The notes under the pieces were generated by a model, which ran no database searches, had not been told where the DNA came from, and was given only the letters and a program-made list of their open reading frames with translations. Below are positions 26,091 through 36,407 of a DNA stretch of 64,000 bases, piece by piece (the first letter of the stretch is position 1; the number at the start of each line of letters is the position of its first letter). The DNA comes from Limoniibacter endophyticus (GTDB lineage: Bacteria; Pseudomonadota; Alphaproteobacteria; Rhizobiales; Rhizobiaceae), in the NCBI RefSeq assembly GCF_014652835.1, contig NZ_BMZO01000001.1:372001-436000 (forward strand), given 5' to 3'. The position numbers and the translations under genes were made by a program.

Positions 26091-28648
26091 CAGAACTGTG
26101 CGCCTGCGGTAGGCAGTGCCTTATCCTCTTCTCCCTTCTCTTCAAAAGCGTCTGGGCGCAACTTGAAGAGGATGAGCATCGGCCCTGCAATGAAGACTGA
26201 CGAATACGTACCGATCAGAATACCGAAAATCATCGACAGGGTGAAGGAGCTAATGACCTCGCCGCCGAACCAGTACAGCGCAAACAGCGCCAGCAGAGTA
26301 GTCGTCGCCGTCAGCAAGGTGCGCGACATCGTCTGGTTTACCGAGATGTTAATGACCTCTTCGAGGGGCATCTTCTTGTAGCGTCGCAAATTCTCACGGA
26401 TACGATCGTAAATGACGACAGTATCGTTGATCGAGTAGCCGACGATTGTCAGGATGGCAGCGATGCTTGTCAGATTGAATTCGATGCCGAAAATTACGAA
26501 GAAACCCACCATCATCGCAATATCATGTGCTGTCGAAACGACTGCACCGACGCCAAACTGCCACTCGAAGCGTATCCATATGTAGACCAGCATAGCTGCG
26601 AGCGACGCAAGAACAGCAAGTGTACCGGCCAGCGCCAATTCGCCGGAGACGGTAGGACCTACGACCTCGACACGACGGAACTCATATTGATCGCCCAAAG
26701 CCGCACGTGTCTGCTCGACCGCCTGCTGCATAGCGACGTCGCCGCCTTCCTGAGCCTGCAGCTTGACCATCACGTCACGCGGTGATCCGAACTCCTGCAC
26801 CTGAACTTCACCAAGATTGAGTCCCGCAAGCTTTTCGCGAACATCGGCGATATCGGCTACCTGCTCCTTCGATTGAATTTCGATTACCGAGCCGCCCAGG
26901 AAGTCGATTCCGTAATTCATGTCCTTGGTCATGAACAATACGCCTGCTGCGATCGTAGCAAGCGCAGAAAGCGTAAAGGTTAGTCGGCGCAGGCGCATGA
27001 ATGGAAATTTCGTGCCGTCAGGAATAAGGCGCGCCGCGATACCACGCGGGATTTCCGTAGGCTTGAAGCGACGCAACCAGAAAGACACGAGCCAACGGGT
27101 CAAAGTCACCGACGTAAACACGGTGGTCGCAATGCCGATAACGAAGGTCACTGCAAAGCCGCGAACCGGTCCGGAGCCCATGTAGAAAAGAATGAAGGCA
27201 GCAATGAAAGCCGTCGCATTCGAATCGATAATAGTCGCCATGGCTCGTTGGAAGCCCTGGTCGAACGACTGAATAAGCGACTTTCCACTCATCCGTTCCT
27301 CACGGACACGCTCGTAGATCAGAACGTTTGCGTCGACCGCCATACCGATCGTCAGCACAATGCCGGCAATGCCTGGCATGGTCAGCGTTGCACCAAGAGT
27401 GGTCAAGATCGCGATCAGCATCCCGATATTTGCCACCAGGGCCAGGTTGGCGATGATGCCCAGGCTGTTATAGCAAAACAGCATGAAGATGACGACGAGC
27501 AAAGTGCCAATGCCGGCCGCCACTTCGCCAGCCGCAATCGAGTCCGCACCAAGGCTCGGACCGACCGTCCGCTCTTCTACGATGGTCAGGTCGGCGGGCA
27601 ATGCACCGGCACGCAGAAGCACGGCAAGGTCGTTTGCGCCCTGTACCGTAAAGTTACCGGAAATCTGACCGCTGCCCCCAAGGATCGGTTCGCGGATCTG
27701 AGGTGCAGAAATGACTTTGTCGTCCAGCACAATGGCGAACAGACGCCCCACATTCTGCTGCGTCGCTTGGCCGAAACGCTGCGCGCCACGCGAGTCAAAG
27801 CGGAACGAAACCACAGGCTGGTTGGTCTGCTGCTCAAAAGTCGCCTGCGCATCGACAAGGTTTTCGCCCGATACGATAACGCGATCTTCGATCAGGTAGG
27901 GAACGGACGGCTCGTCCTGCGAATACATGACGGTCGTGCCAACCGGAGGGCGTCCCTGAATCGCTTCCTGAACCGGCGTCGATTGATCCACCATCTGGAA
28001 GGTGAGCTTGGCGGTCTGGCCAAGAATTTCCTTCAGGCGCGCCGGGTCCTGAAGACCAGGAACCTGAACGAGAATGCGATCATCGCCTTGACGCTGGATG
28101 ATTGGTTCGGTTGTACCAAGCTCGTTGATGCGACGCGAGACGACTTCGATCGATTGCGTCACGGCGTTCGAAACGCGGTGGTCGATACCTTCATTGGTGA
28201 GCGAAATGCGGAAGAGGTCTGGTTCCGGTTGGTCGATTTCGACTTCCCGCAACAATGTCGTTCCGAAGAGCCCGCCAGAAACCTGCTCGGTCAGCGGGTT
28301 GAGCGCCGTGCGTGCTTTCTCCGCATCGACCGCATCGCGCAGGCGCACTTGAAGGGTCTGTCCGCTCCCCGTCAGCCCCGTATAACCGACGCGTGCATCA
28401 CGTAGAGCCGTACGGATTTCATCGCGTACGGCAGTCGCGCGCTCATTGATAAGATCCTGGCGATCAACCTGCAGCAGAATGTGAGATCCGCCCTGGAGAT
28501 CAAGGCCAAGTGTCAAAGTCCGCGTCGGCAGCCATCCCTCCACGCGTGATAGCACGGATTGCGGCAAGGCGTTCGGCAAGGCAACGATAATGCCAAGCAG
28601 AACGACGGCCCAAATGGCAAAGGTCTTCCAACGCGGATAGTAGAACAT
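26090..28648 (-). CDS. secDF: Fused protein translocase subunit SecDF
   Basis: Single chain of 852 residues joining SecD and SecF, the proton-driven accessory complex that pulls exported proteins through SecYEG on the periplasmic side. The SecD half has LGLDLQGGSHILLQVD near the start and a large P1 periplasmic domain, then the membrane block with GIAGIVLTIGMAVDANVLIYE. The SecF half starts near residue 545 with MNYGIDFLGGSVIEI and ends with VGYSINDTVVIYDRIREN. Twelve membrane helices are expected. yajC is 48 bases upstream and the Mth938 gene overlaps its stop. Confidence 0.96.
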   Translation of the reverse strand: MFYYPRWKTFAIWAVVLLGIIVALPNALPQSVLSRVEGWLPTRTLTLGLDLQGGSHILLQVDRQDLINERATAVRDEIRTALRDARVGYTGLTGSGQTLQVRLRDAVDAEKARTALNPLTEQVSGGLFGTTLLREVEIDQPEPDLFRISLTNEGIDHRVSNAVTQSIEVVSRRINELGTTEPIIQRQGDDRILVQVPGLQDPARLKEILGQTAKLTFQMVDQSTPVQEAIQGRPPVGTTVMYSQDEPSVPYLIEDRVIVSGENLVDAQATFEQQTNQPVVSFRFDSRGAQRFGQATQQNVGRLFAIVLDDKVISAPQIREPILGGSGQISGNFTVQGANDLAVLLRAGALPADLTIVEERTVGPSLGADSIAAGEVAAGIGTLLVVIFMLFCYNSLGIIANLALVANIGMLIAILTTLGATLTMPGIAGIVLTIGMAVDANVLIYERVREERMSGKSLIQSFDQGFQRAMATIIDSNATAFIAAFILFYMGSGPVRGFAVTFVIGIATTVFTSVTLTRWLVSFWLRRFKPTEIPRGIAARLIPDGTKFPFMRLRRLTFTLSALATIAAGVLFMTKDMNYGIDFLGGSVIEIQSKEQVADIADVREKLAGLNLGEVQVQEFGSPRDVMVKLQAQEGGDVAMQQAVEQTRAALGDQYEFRRVEVVGPTVSGELALAGTLAVLASLAAMLVYIWIRFEWQFGVGAVVSTAHDIAMMVGFFVIFGIEFNLTSIAAILTIVGYSINDTVVIYDRIRENLRRYKKMPLEEVINISVNQTMSRTLLTATTTLLALFALYWFGGEVISSFTLSMIFGILIGTYSSVFIAGPMLILFKLRPDAFEEKGEEDKALPTAGAQF

Positions 28649-28696
28649 GAATGGCGTCCAGTATGGCGGATCAATAAACGTACGTTAGATTAACGG

Positions 28697-29041
28697 CTAT
28701 TTTTGGGTATTTTCGTTGGCGACCGGTTCGCCCTTGACGCGGACATCGGCGATCAACGAACGGATTGCGGTGACCTTGACACCTTGCGCGATTTCAACTT
28801 CGAGCTCGTTGTCATTGATCACTTTGGTCACCTTACCCAAGAGGCCACCACCCGTCACGACCGTATCACCACGACGGATCGCATTAAGCTGTTCCTGGCG
28901 CTTCTTCATCTGGGTGCGCTGCGGACGGATCAGCAGGAAATACATAAGTACGAAAATAAGAATGAAGGGCAGAACAGACATCAGCACTTCAGGCGCGCCG
29001 CCAGTTGCTGCCTGCGCATATGCCGGGGTGACGAAAGACAT
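28697..29041 (-). CDS. yajC: Preprotein translocase subunit YajC
   Basis: Small Sec accessory protein of 114 residues that joins SecDF in the holo-translocon. A single membrane helix (about residues 20-42, LMSVLPFILIFVLMYFLLIR) is followed by the hallmark RPQRTQMKKRQEQLNAIRRGD and then VVTGGGLLGKVTKV. A GGGAG ribosome binding site stands six bases before the ATG. It heads the yajC-secDF-Mth938-synthase-like gene run; the 293-bp gap to the divergent ATPase gene must hold both promoters. Confidence 0.95.
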   Translation of the reverse strand: MSFVTPAYAQAATGGAPEVLMSVLPFILIFVLMYFLLIRPQRTQMKKRQEQLNAIRRGDTVVTGGGLLGKVTKVINDNELEVEIAQGVKVTAIRSLIADVRVKGEPVANENTQK

Positions 29042-29334
29042 GGAGAACTCCCAGGATCTCGGCGTAAAAGCCGCATTGTAAATGTGCGCGGAATATAGAC
29101 TTTGCGCCGCTCATTGCAACAAGAGGCGGCGATCCGTGCAGGCTTTTCCGCAAAGGAACATCTTCACGCAGATCACAAAGGTAGTTCCGTTCGGCAAGGA
29201 TTCGTTGCCGGGACCTGCAAAAACAGACAGAAGATTGCAAATAAATCCATGATTTCCGTAGCTTACAGAAAGTTTGCGAGATCACACATCTGTGTCCTAT
29301 GGTGCATGCCGAAAAGCCGTCTACTGTGGAGGAA

Positions 29335-30222
29335 ATGCCGAAAATGACTGATGAGACCTGGAGCCGGATCGAGCGAAAGCTCGATCTTTTGATCGATGTG
29401 CTGTCCAGAATGGCTCCAGCAGCGCCCGAAAATCCGGACTTCGATTCCGCAGATTGCTTCGTGTGGAACGCCGAAAAGACCACTCTGGATCCGGTTCTCC
29501 GCGTGAACCGCGTCGATATAGGCCTAATACGCGGTGTCGATCATGTACGCGATATCCTCCTCGACAATACGCAGCGCTTTGGCCGCGGCCTACCTGCCAA
29601 CAATGTCCTGCTGTGGGGCGCGCGCGGCATGGGTAAATCATCGCTCGTGAAATCGGTTCATGCGGCCATTAATGAAAGACAGGAAACCTCGAAACGGCTC
29701 AAGCTGATCGAGGTCCATCGCGAAGACATCGACACGCTGCCGCATCTGATGACTTTGTTGAAATCGAGCCAGCATTATTTCGTACTGTTCTGCGACGATC
29801 TTTCATTCGACCACGACGACACGTCCTATAAGTCGCTCAAGGCAGCCCTTGACGGTGGTGTCGAAGGACGCCCTGCCAACGTCCTCTTTTATGCGACATC
29901 GAATCGCCGCCATCTTCTGCCGCGCAGCATGATCGAAAATGAGAGCTCGACGGCGATCAATCCGTCAGAGGCGGTCGAGGAGAAAGTCTCGCTGTCGGAT
30001 CGCTTCGGCCTGTGGCTTGGCTTTCACAAGTGCAGTCAGGATGATTATCTGCAGATGATCGATGCATATGTCGCGCATCATGGGTTGAAGATCGATGCCG
30101 AAAGATTGCGGGCCGAGGCGATTGAATGGGCCACAACTCGAGGTAGCCGCTCCGGCCGCGTAGCTTATCAGTTCATCCAGGATCTTGCAGGCCGCCTCGG
30201 GCAGCCTCTGCGCGAAACCTGA
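29335..30222 (+). CDS. DUF815 family AAA ATP-binding protein
   Basis: P-loop ATPase of the DUF815 family, about 295 residues, role unknown. The Walker A is LLWGARGMGKSSLVKSVH near residues 103-120, the Walker B is YFVLFCDDLSFDHDD, and the arginine-bearing LFYATSNRRHLLPRSM is typical of the family's AAA fold. The N-terminus is helical (WSRIERKLDLLIDVL). Start choice is uncertain: the frame opens at 29299, but GGAGG lies just before the ATG at 29335 and eleven bases before another at 29344. A very strong terminator follows the stop directly. Confidence 0.85.
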   Translation: MPKMTDETWSRIERKLDLLIDVLSRMAPAAPENPDFDSADCFVWNAEKTTLDPVLRVNRVDIGLIRGVDHVRDILLDNTQRFGRGLPANNVLLWGARGMGKSSLVKSVHAAINERQETSKRLKLIEVHREDIDTLPHLMTLLKSSQHYFVLFCDDLSFDHDDTSYKSLKAALDGGVEGRPANVLFYATSNRRHLLPRSMIENESSTAINPSEAVEEKVSLSDRFGLWLGFHKCSQDDYLQMIDAYVAHHGLKIDAERLRAEAIEWATTRGSRSGRVAYQFIQDLAGRLGQPLRET

Positions 30223-30223
30223 T

Positions 30224-30273
30224 GAAAACGAAAACGTCCGCCGCGATTGCAGGCGGCGGACGTTTTCGTTTTC
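30224..30273. terminator. Bidirectional terminator between convergent genes
   Basis: A perfect 21-bp inverted repeat (30224-30244 and 30253-30273) with an 8-base loop, A-rich on the left end and T-rich on the right, begins two bases after the DUF815 stop and ends 14 bases before the stop of the LysM/LytM gene. It is the longest perfect hairpin I found in the window and should end transcription from both sides. Confidence 0.95.
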
Positions 30274-30287
30274 TAGCCGGAAAAGAG

Positions 30288-31511
30288 CTATTCGAGATAG
30301 GTGGACGGATCGACTGGTGACGAGTTCTTGCGAACCTCAAAGTGCAGCTTCGGTGAACCGGCCGAACCGGAGGCACCCGACAGCGCCAGATCTTGACCGC
30401 GGCTAACCTTATCACCGCGATTGACCTTGATCTCGCTATTATGGCCGTAGACGGTCACAAGTCCGTTGTCGTGGCGCACAAGAACCGTATTACCGAATTC
30501 CTTGAGACCATCTCCGGCATATATGACAACGCCGTTTTCGGCAGCTTTGACAGGCGTGCCGACCGGGACGGCAATATCCAGGCCATCGCTGCTCTTGCCA
30601 GTCCCTTTACCGAAAGTTGTGACAACGCGTCCGTTGACCGGCCAGCGCATCTTCGAAATACCGGTTGTCTGCGGGGCGGACGCAACCTGCTTGGACGCGT
30701 CATCGACCGATGTGCTCTGGCCCTGCTGGCTTGGAGGGGTATAGCTGCCGGTAGCCGGCGCGGCTTGCTCCGCCTGCTTTGGCGCCACTGCTGCCTGCTG
30801 CTGAACTGCCGGGGCCGGTTGTTCCGGCTTGGGCGCGACAGGGGCCGTTGAGGCGACCTGTGTGTCACCACTCTTCGGAATTGTCAGGGACTGGCCGATG
30901 CGAATCAAGCCGTTGTCGAGATTGTTGGCACGCTTCAAATCTTCAACCGAAACGCCATGCTTGCGTGCGACTGAGGAAAGTGTATCGCCCGCCGAGACGA
31001 CATAACCGCCCGTTCCCCCACTGGCAGGCGCGGCTGGATTGGCCGTCTGCTGCTGAACGGCGGGTGCCGATCCATTCTGCGGAGCGGAAAGAGTGGGTGT
31101 CTGTTGGGGTAGCGATGCAACCTGCTGCTGCGCGGGGGCAGAGGGAGGGGTTTGGGTTTGCGCCTGCTGCACCGGCGGAGTGCTGCCGTAAGCAGGCGCC
31201 AAGGCTGGTGCCGAACCGGACGCAGGTGCAAGCGCTGAACGCGAGACGGTGGAATTGGGGGCTGCCGCTACCGGCGCTGCGGCCATGTTCTGATTGTAGG
31301 CCGGAGCTGAATAGCCATTATTATTTGTGGAATACGGAGAGGAATTCGCGGGTCCCGTCGAGGCCGTGGAAATACCATCGACCGCATCCGCAAACCGTGT
31401 TGCACCCGAGCTACAGCCTGCGGCCACGCCCCCGAGCAATACGACGACGGACACCCTTAAAAGACCGCGCTGGTTCTGGAAAATTTCAAACGCCCGCATA
31501 ACCGAACCCAT
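30288..31511 (-). CDS. LysM and degenerate LytM domain lipoprotein (NlpD-like)
   Basis: Envelope lipoprotein of 407 residues. A lipobox GGVAAGC follows the signal sequence; a long Ala/Pro/Gln-rich linker leads to a LysM peptidoglycan-binding domain (GGYVVSAGDTLSSVARKHGV) and then a C-terminal LytM domain. The zinc-site His is Ser in SSDGLDIAVP, and the catalytic HxH reads KLHFEVR, so it should lack peptidase activity. NlpD and EnvC are degenerate in this way and activate cell-wall amidases during division. It follows pcm and surE, as nlpD does in enterobacteria. Confidence 0.9.
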   Translation of the reverse strand: MGSVMRAFEIFQNQRGLLRVSVVVLLGGVAAGCSSGATRFADAVDGISTASTGPANSSPYSTNNNGYSAPAYNQNMAAAPVAAAPNSTVSRSALAPASGSAPALAPAYGSTPPVQQAQTQTPPSAPAQQQVASLPQQTPTLSAPQNGSAPAVQQQTANPAAPASGGTGGYVVSAGDTLSSVARKHGVSVEDLKRANNLDNGLIRIGQSLTIPKSGDTQVASTAPVAPKPEQPAPAVQQQAAVAPKQAEQAAPATGSYTPPSQQGQSTSVDDASKQVASAPQTTGISKMRWPVNGRVVTTFGKGTGKSSDGLDIAVPVGTPVKAAENGVVIYAGDGLKEFGNTVLVRHDNGLVTVYGHNSEIKVNRGDKVSRGQDLALSGASGSAGSPKLHFEVRKNSSPVDPSTYLE

Positions 31512-31642
31512 TCACGCTACCAAACACAAGCACAATAAAAGCGCGTTAATGTTACTGGTCGGTTAAGGGATGGCGAAAAACAGGCAATTGCGGCAAATTT
31601 GTTAGCAAACACTAACATTACTGGTTGATTTCCCTTGCGAAA

Positions 31643-32326
31643 TCACAGTGCCTTCGCGCGTGACGTGTGCAACGGCTGAAACCGCACGCTCCAGAGATCA
31701 AGCCTTTCGAATCGCGAACCGATCTTCGTCATGCGCGACAAAATCTGTTCGCCATCGCCCGGCCCTACGGCCGCAATTAGAATACCGTGGCTTGAGAGTT
31801 GCTCCAGAAACGCCCGCGGGAGCGTCTCGAAAGCCGCCCACACGATGATTCGATCAAAGGGGCCCTCACCCGCAAGACCATTTGAACCATCGACATGCTT
31901 GACAATGACGTTGCGGAGATCAAGCGCCTCGAAACGCTGCCGTGCGTCATGGATGAGCGTCTGATAGCACTCAAGCGTCGTAACCCGCTCAACGATCCGC
32001 GCCATGACAGCGGCGGTATAACCCGTACCGGTACCGATCTCGAGGACCCGCTGTCCCGGCTGGAGATCGAGCGCCGCAAGTGTAAGAGCCTGCATATCGG
32101 CGCCTTCGATCGTCTCGCCGCAAGCGATTGGAATGGTTCGTCGCGACCACGAAAGATTTTTCATATCGCCAGGGAGGAACATTGAACGCGGTGTGGCCTC
32201 CAAAGCAGAGACCAACACATGCGACAATTGACCTGCAGACCGTAAACGCAACAGGAAGGCAGCAAGCTCTTCCAGTTCAGATCCCTTATTAGGCAAGCAC
32301 CTTCTCCAATGCTTCTTTCGAAGCAT
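31643..32326 (-). CDS. pcm: Protein-L-isoaspartate O-methyltransferase
   Basis: Methylates isoaspartyl residues in aged proteins, starting their repair. The SAM-binding motif I is [19 protein letters not shown], and the substrate-side [20 protein letters not shown] (the usual ISQP region, here altered) precedes it. The ATG at 32326 would overlap surE by 38 bases and has no ribosome binding site; a TTG at 32296 with GGAG seven bases upstream overlaps surE by only 8 bases and may be the true start. The surE-pcm pairing is conserved across proteobacteria. Confidence 0.9.
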   Translation of the reverse strand: MLRKKHWRRCLPNKGSELEELAAFLLRLRSAGQLSHVLVSALEATPRSMFLPGDMKNLSWSRRTIPIACGETIEGADMQALTLAALDLQPGQRVLEIGTGTGYTAAVMARIVERVTTLECYQTLIHDARQRFEALDLRNVIVKHVDGSNGLAGEGPFDRIIVWAAFETLPRAFLEQLSSHGILIAAVGPGDGEQILSRMTKIGSRFERLDLWSVRFQPLHTSRAKAL

Positions 32327-33047
32327 AATCCGTCAGATCAAGTTTAAGAGGTGTTACCGAAATTTTGTTATCACGCATCGCCGCAAGATCGCTGCCCTCC
32401 ACGATGTCGGATTTGGCGCGACCGAAGCGCAACCAGTAATAAGGAATGCCGCGACCGTCCTCACGCGCATCGATCGACAGGCCGTGATTCATCTTTCCCT
32501 GGTGAGTGACCTGAAGCCCGGCAACGTCACCAGGCTTGCATGCCGGGAAATTGACATTGATGAAGGTGCCCGCCGGCAGTTCCAACGTGAGAAGCTTGCG
32601 CACTGTCTCGACACCGTGAACCTCCGCGCAATCGAAGGAGTATTTCCCCCCTTCTTCCTTGGGAGAAAATGTCTGGCTAAGCGCGATCGACCGGATGCCG
32701 ACCATCGTACCCTCCATGGCGCCGGCAATAGTGCCCGAATAGGTCACGTCATCAGCGACATTCGACCCGGCATTGATGCCGGAAAGAATCAGATCGGGCT
32801 TGCGATCGAGGATTTCGCGTACGCCCATGATGACACAGTCAGTCGGCGTGCCGCGCACGGCAAAGTGCCGATCGTCGATCTCGCGAATGCGCAACGGCTC
32901 AGAGATGGAAAGCGAATGGGCAAATCCGGACTGATCAGTCTCCGGTGCCACAACCCATACGTCGTCACTGATGGCTCGAGCGATCTTTTCCAGCACTGCG
33001 ATACCAGGTGCGTAGATGCCATCATCATTGGTCAGAAGTATGCGCAT
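32289..33047 (-). CDS. surE: 5'/3'-nucleotidase SurE
   Basis: Metal-dependent phosphatase acting on nucleoside 5'- and 3'-monophosphates and sometimes short polyphosphate. The 252-residue protein begins with the diagnostic [16 protein letters not shown], with the metal-binding DD pair, followed by [28 protein letters not shown] and [19 protein letters not shown]. It starts three bases after serS on the same strand and overlaps pcm, so serS-surE-pcm read as one transcription unit. Confidence 0.96.
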   Translation of the reverse strand: MRILLTNDDGIYAPGIAVLEKIARAISDDVWVVAPETDQSGFAHSLSISEPLRIREIDDRHFAVRGTPTDCVIMGVREILDRKPDLILSGINAGSNVADDVTYSGTIAGAMEGTMVGIRSIALSQTFSPKEEGGKYSFDCAEVHGVETVRKLLTLELPAGTFINVNFPACKPGDVAGLQVTHQGKMNHGLSIDAREDGRGIPYYWLRFGRAKSDIVEGSDLAAMRDNKISVTPLKLDLTDYASKEALEKVLA

Positions 33048-33050
33048 ATA

Positions 33051-34361
<1,311 letters not shown>

Positions 34362-34382
34362 TCATGATTTAAACAAAGCAAC

Positions 34383-34405
34383 ACCGGCCCTGTGAAAGGG
34401 CCGGT
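34383..34405 (-). terminator. Hairpin between tatC and serS
   Basis: Perfect 8-bp arms (accggccc and gggccggt) flank a 7-base loop in the 99-bp gap after tatC. On the minus strand the sequence after the stem is only loosely T-rich (TGTTGCTTTG), so termination is probably partial. Confidence 0.55.
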
Positions 34406-34442
34406 TGCTCCGGACGTAATGAACCGGAAGCGTGACGCAAAA

Positions 34443-35273
34443 TCAGGCTTCGTCGACAGCCTCATCCGACTTGGCATCGGCAACCGTCTTCTTGGCCCGG
34501 TCGCGCTCGATCATCCGAGCCGTCCAGATGGAAATCTCGTAAAGAAGGATGGCTGGAAGAGCAAGACCGATCTGGCTCACCGGATCGGGTGGCGTCAGCA
34601 CGGCGGCTGCCACGAACGCGATAACAATGGCGAACTTGCGTTTACTAACGAGCGAATCCGAGGTGATCATGCCCACGCGGACCATCAGCGTCGTCACCAC
34701 TGGCAACTGGAAGACCAGACCGAAGGAGAAGATGAGCGTCATGATAAGCGAAAGATATTCCGAAACCTTTGGCAGAAGCGCGATTTGAATATCTTCGTCC
34801 GGTCCGACCTGCTGCATGGCAAGGAAGAACCACATGACCATCGGCGTGAAAAAGAAATAAACCAGCGCCGCGCCAATCAGAAACAGGATTGGTGACGCAA
34901 TGAGGAAAGGGAGGAAGGCGCTGCGTTCGTTTTTATAGAGACCGGGAGCCACAAATTTGTAGAGTTGCGTGGCAATCATCGGGAAAGCCAGCACTAGCCC
35001 GCCAAACATGCCAAGCTTCACCTGGGTAAAGAAGAACTCCTGCGGTGCCGTATAAATCAATTCGACATGCTGCGTATCCAGCCCGGCAAATCCCACTGCC
35101 CATTTGAAGGGGATGACCAGGAGGTTGAAAAGTTCTTTTGCGAAGGCAAAGCAGCAGATAAACGCTATGAAGAACGCGCCAAGCGCCCACATGAGGCGCT
35201 TGCGCAGCTCGATCAGATGCTCGATGAGCGGCGCGGAGGAAGCATCGACCTCGTCTCTTTCAGAATCAGTCAC
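34443..35273 (-). CDS. tatC: Twin-arginine translocase subunit TatC
   Basis: Core membrane subunit of the Tat pathway, which exports folded proteins; TatC with TatB recognises the twin-arginine signal. The 276-residue protein has six helices. Family marks are PLIEHLIELRKRLMWALGAF near the start, YTAPQEFFFTQVKLGMFGG and FGLVFQLPVVTTLMVRVG. An acidic tail of about 25 residues ends it. The ATG overlaps the tatB stop by four bases. The frameshifted cpdB at 48.3-50.3 kb carries a matching Tat signal. Confidence 0.96.
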   Translation of the reverse strand: MTDSERDEVDASSAPLIEHLIELRKRLMWALGAFFIAFICCFAFAKELFNLLVIPFKWAVGFAGLDTQHVELIYTAPQEFFFTQVKLGMFGGLVLAFPMIATQLYKFVAPGLYKNERSAFLPFLIASPILFLIGAALVYFFFTPMVMWFFLAMQQVGPDEDIQIALLPKVSEYLSLIMTLIFSFGLVFQLPVVTTLMVRVGMITSDSLVSKRKFAIVIAFVAAAVLTPPDPVSQIGLALPAILLYEISIWTARMIERDRAKKTVADAKSDEAVDEA

Positions 35274-35911
35274 TGGCTTTCATCCGTCTTGCTGGCGGGC
35301 TTCTTTTTCGTTGCACGCGGCTTTGTCGCCTTCGTTGCCGCAGCTTTTTTAGGTGCAGTCGCCTTCGCCTTCGGCGCGGCCTCAACGGGAGTCTTTCTAG
35401 CCGCCTTTGGTTTCGGCGCGGCCGGATCAGGTGTCAACGCTACATCCGCGGATACCGGTTCCATGGATTTGGCAGTCCCTGCGGAAGCCGCAGTCGTTGC
35501 AACCACGGGAGCAGTCGAGACTGCATTCTGCTCCGCCGCCTTGATAAGTGGGTCCTCGAGCGCGTCGCCTTCGCGCCCCCCCTTGAGCGGCTCGGAAGGA
35601 ACAGCGGTCTTGCCCGGCTCATCCATCGTCTTCTTCAGATCATCCGCAGCTTCCCGCAGCGGATTGAGATGCTTCTGAATTTGGCTTTTAGGATTGAGCG
35701 AGCGAAGCTCGTTCACATCCTTGCGCAATTCCGAAAGCTCGGCTTCGTCCATCGCCTGATTGAACTGGCGCTGAAACTCACCAGCCATGCCGCGCATCTT
35801 CTTCGTCGCCTGACCGAAAGCGCGTAGGACACGCGGCAAGTCCTTTGGACCGACGACGACGATCAGAAGGATGCCGATGACCAGCATCTCGCTCCAGCCA
35901 ATATCAAACAT
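35270..35911 (-). CDS. tatB: Twin-arginine translocase subunit TatB
   Basis: Single-helix partner of TatC in the Tat receptor complex. It starts with MFDIGWSEMLVIGILLIVVV and the conserved GPKDLPRVLRAFGQ, followed by an amphipathic helix. At 213 residues it is longer than the E. coli protein because of a low-complexity Ala/Pro/Lys-rich C-terminal tail (about residues 110-213), common in Rhizobiales TatB and probably disordered. It lies 33 bases after tatA and overlaps tatC. Confidence 0.95.
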   Translation of the reverse strand: MFDIGWSEMLVIGILLIVVVGPKDLPRVLRAFGQATKKMRGMAGEFQRQFNQAMDEAELSELRKDVNELRSLNPKSQIQKHLNPLREAADDLKKTMDEPGKTAVPSEPLKGGREGDALEDPLIKAAEQNAVSTAPVVATTAASAGTAKSMEPVSADVALTPDPAAPKPKAARKTPVEAAPKAKATAPKKAAATKATKPRATKKKPASKTDESQ

Positions 35912-35944
35912 GCTGTCTATCCGACCCTTCGAAGCACATTGCGA

Positions 35945-36181
35945 CTAGTGCTTGTTGACCTTGCTGGCCGGATCGCTGGCGGCGATGTTTTCTTCCGCAC
36001 GGTGCTCAACGGTCTTCTGCTTGTCGGCAGCTGCCGCATCCTCGTCTTCCGACATGCCTTTCTTGAAGCTCTTGATGCCCTTGGCCATGTCACCCATAAG
36101 TTCCGGGATCTTGCCACGGCCGAAAAGAAGTAGCACGACGACCAGGACGATCAGCCAGTGCCAGATTGAAAAGCTACCCAT
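35945..36181 (-). CDS. tatA: Twin-arginine translocase subunit TatA
   Basis: Pore-forming or membrane-thinning subunit of the Tat translocase, 78 residues. The N-terminal helix [18 protein letters not shown] is followed by the hinge [20 protein letters not shown] and a charged tail. First gene of tatABC, which are close together; a 226-bp gap with no gene I can see separates it from scpB upstream and probably carries the tat promoter. Confidence 0.95.
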   Translation of the reverse strand: MGSFSIWHWLIVLVVVLLLFGRGKIPELMGDMAKGIKSFKKGMSEDEDAAAADKQKTVEHRAEENIAASDPASKVNKH

Positions 36182-36407
36182 TTATCCACTCTCTCTCGCA
36201 GATGTTTGCCTGAGACTTATTCCGTTTGAGTTCCGGTTTCAAACGCTTCTGCATTTAAATAGAACAAAACCCAAGCTTTTGTGTGATGCTCGCCGCAACG
36301 TGATCGATTTTTCTTACCGTACCATCCGGGAAATTAGCTCTACGGTAGAAAGTATGCCTCCGAAATCAAACTGTTAGCGCCTTTATACCTCTTTTGAGTG
36401 CCCTACG

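Noticed and set aside
27248-28405. Long open frame (385 codons) antisense to secDF
   Set aside because: It mirrors the codon pattern of secDF, has no ribosome site and no recognisable protein sequence. Similar mirror frames lie opposite gatB, argS, surE/serS, hflX, ntrB and dusB.
30288-31511. Low-complexity Ala/Pro/Gln coding repeats here and in the SPOR gene as possible tandem-repeat or CRISPR elements
   Set aside because: The repeats are irregular, keep the reading frame and are ordinary disordered linkers.
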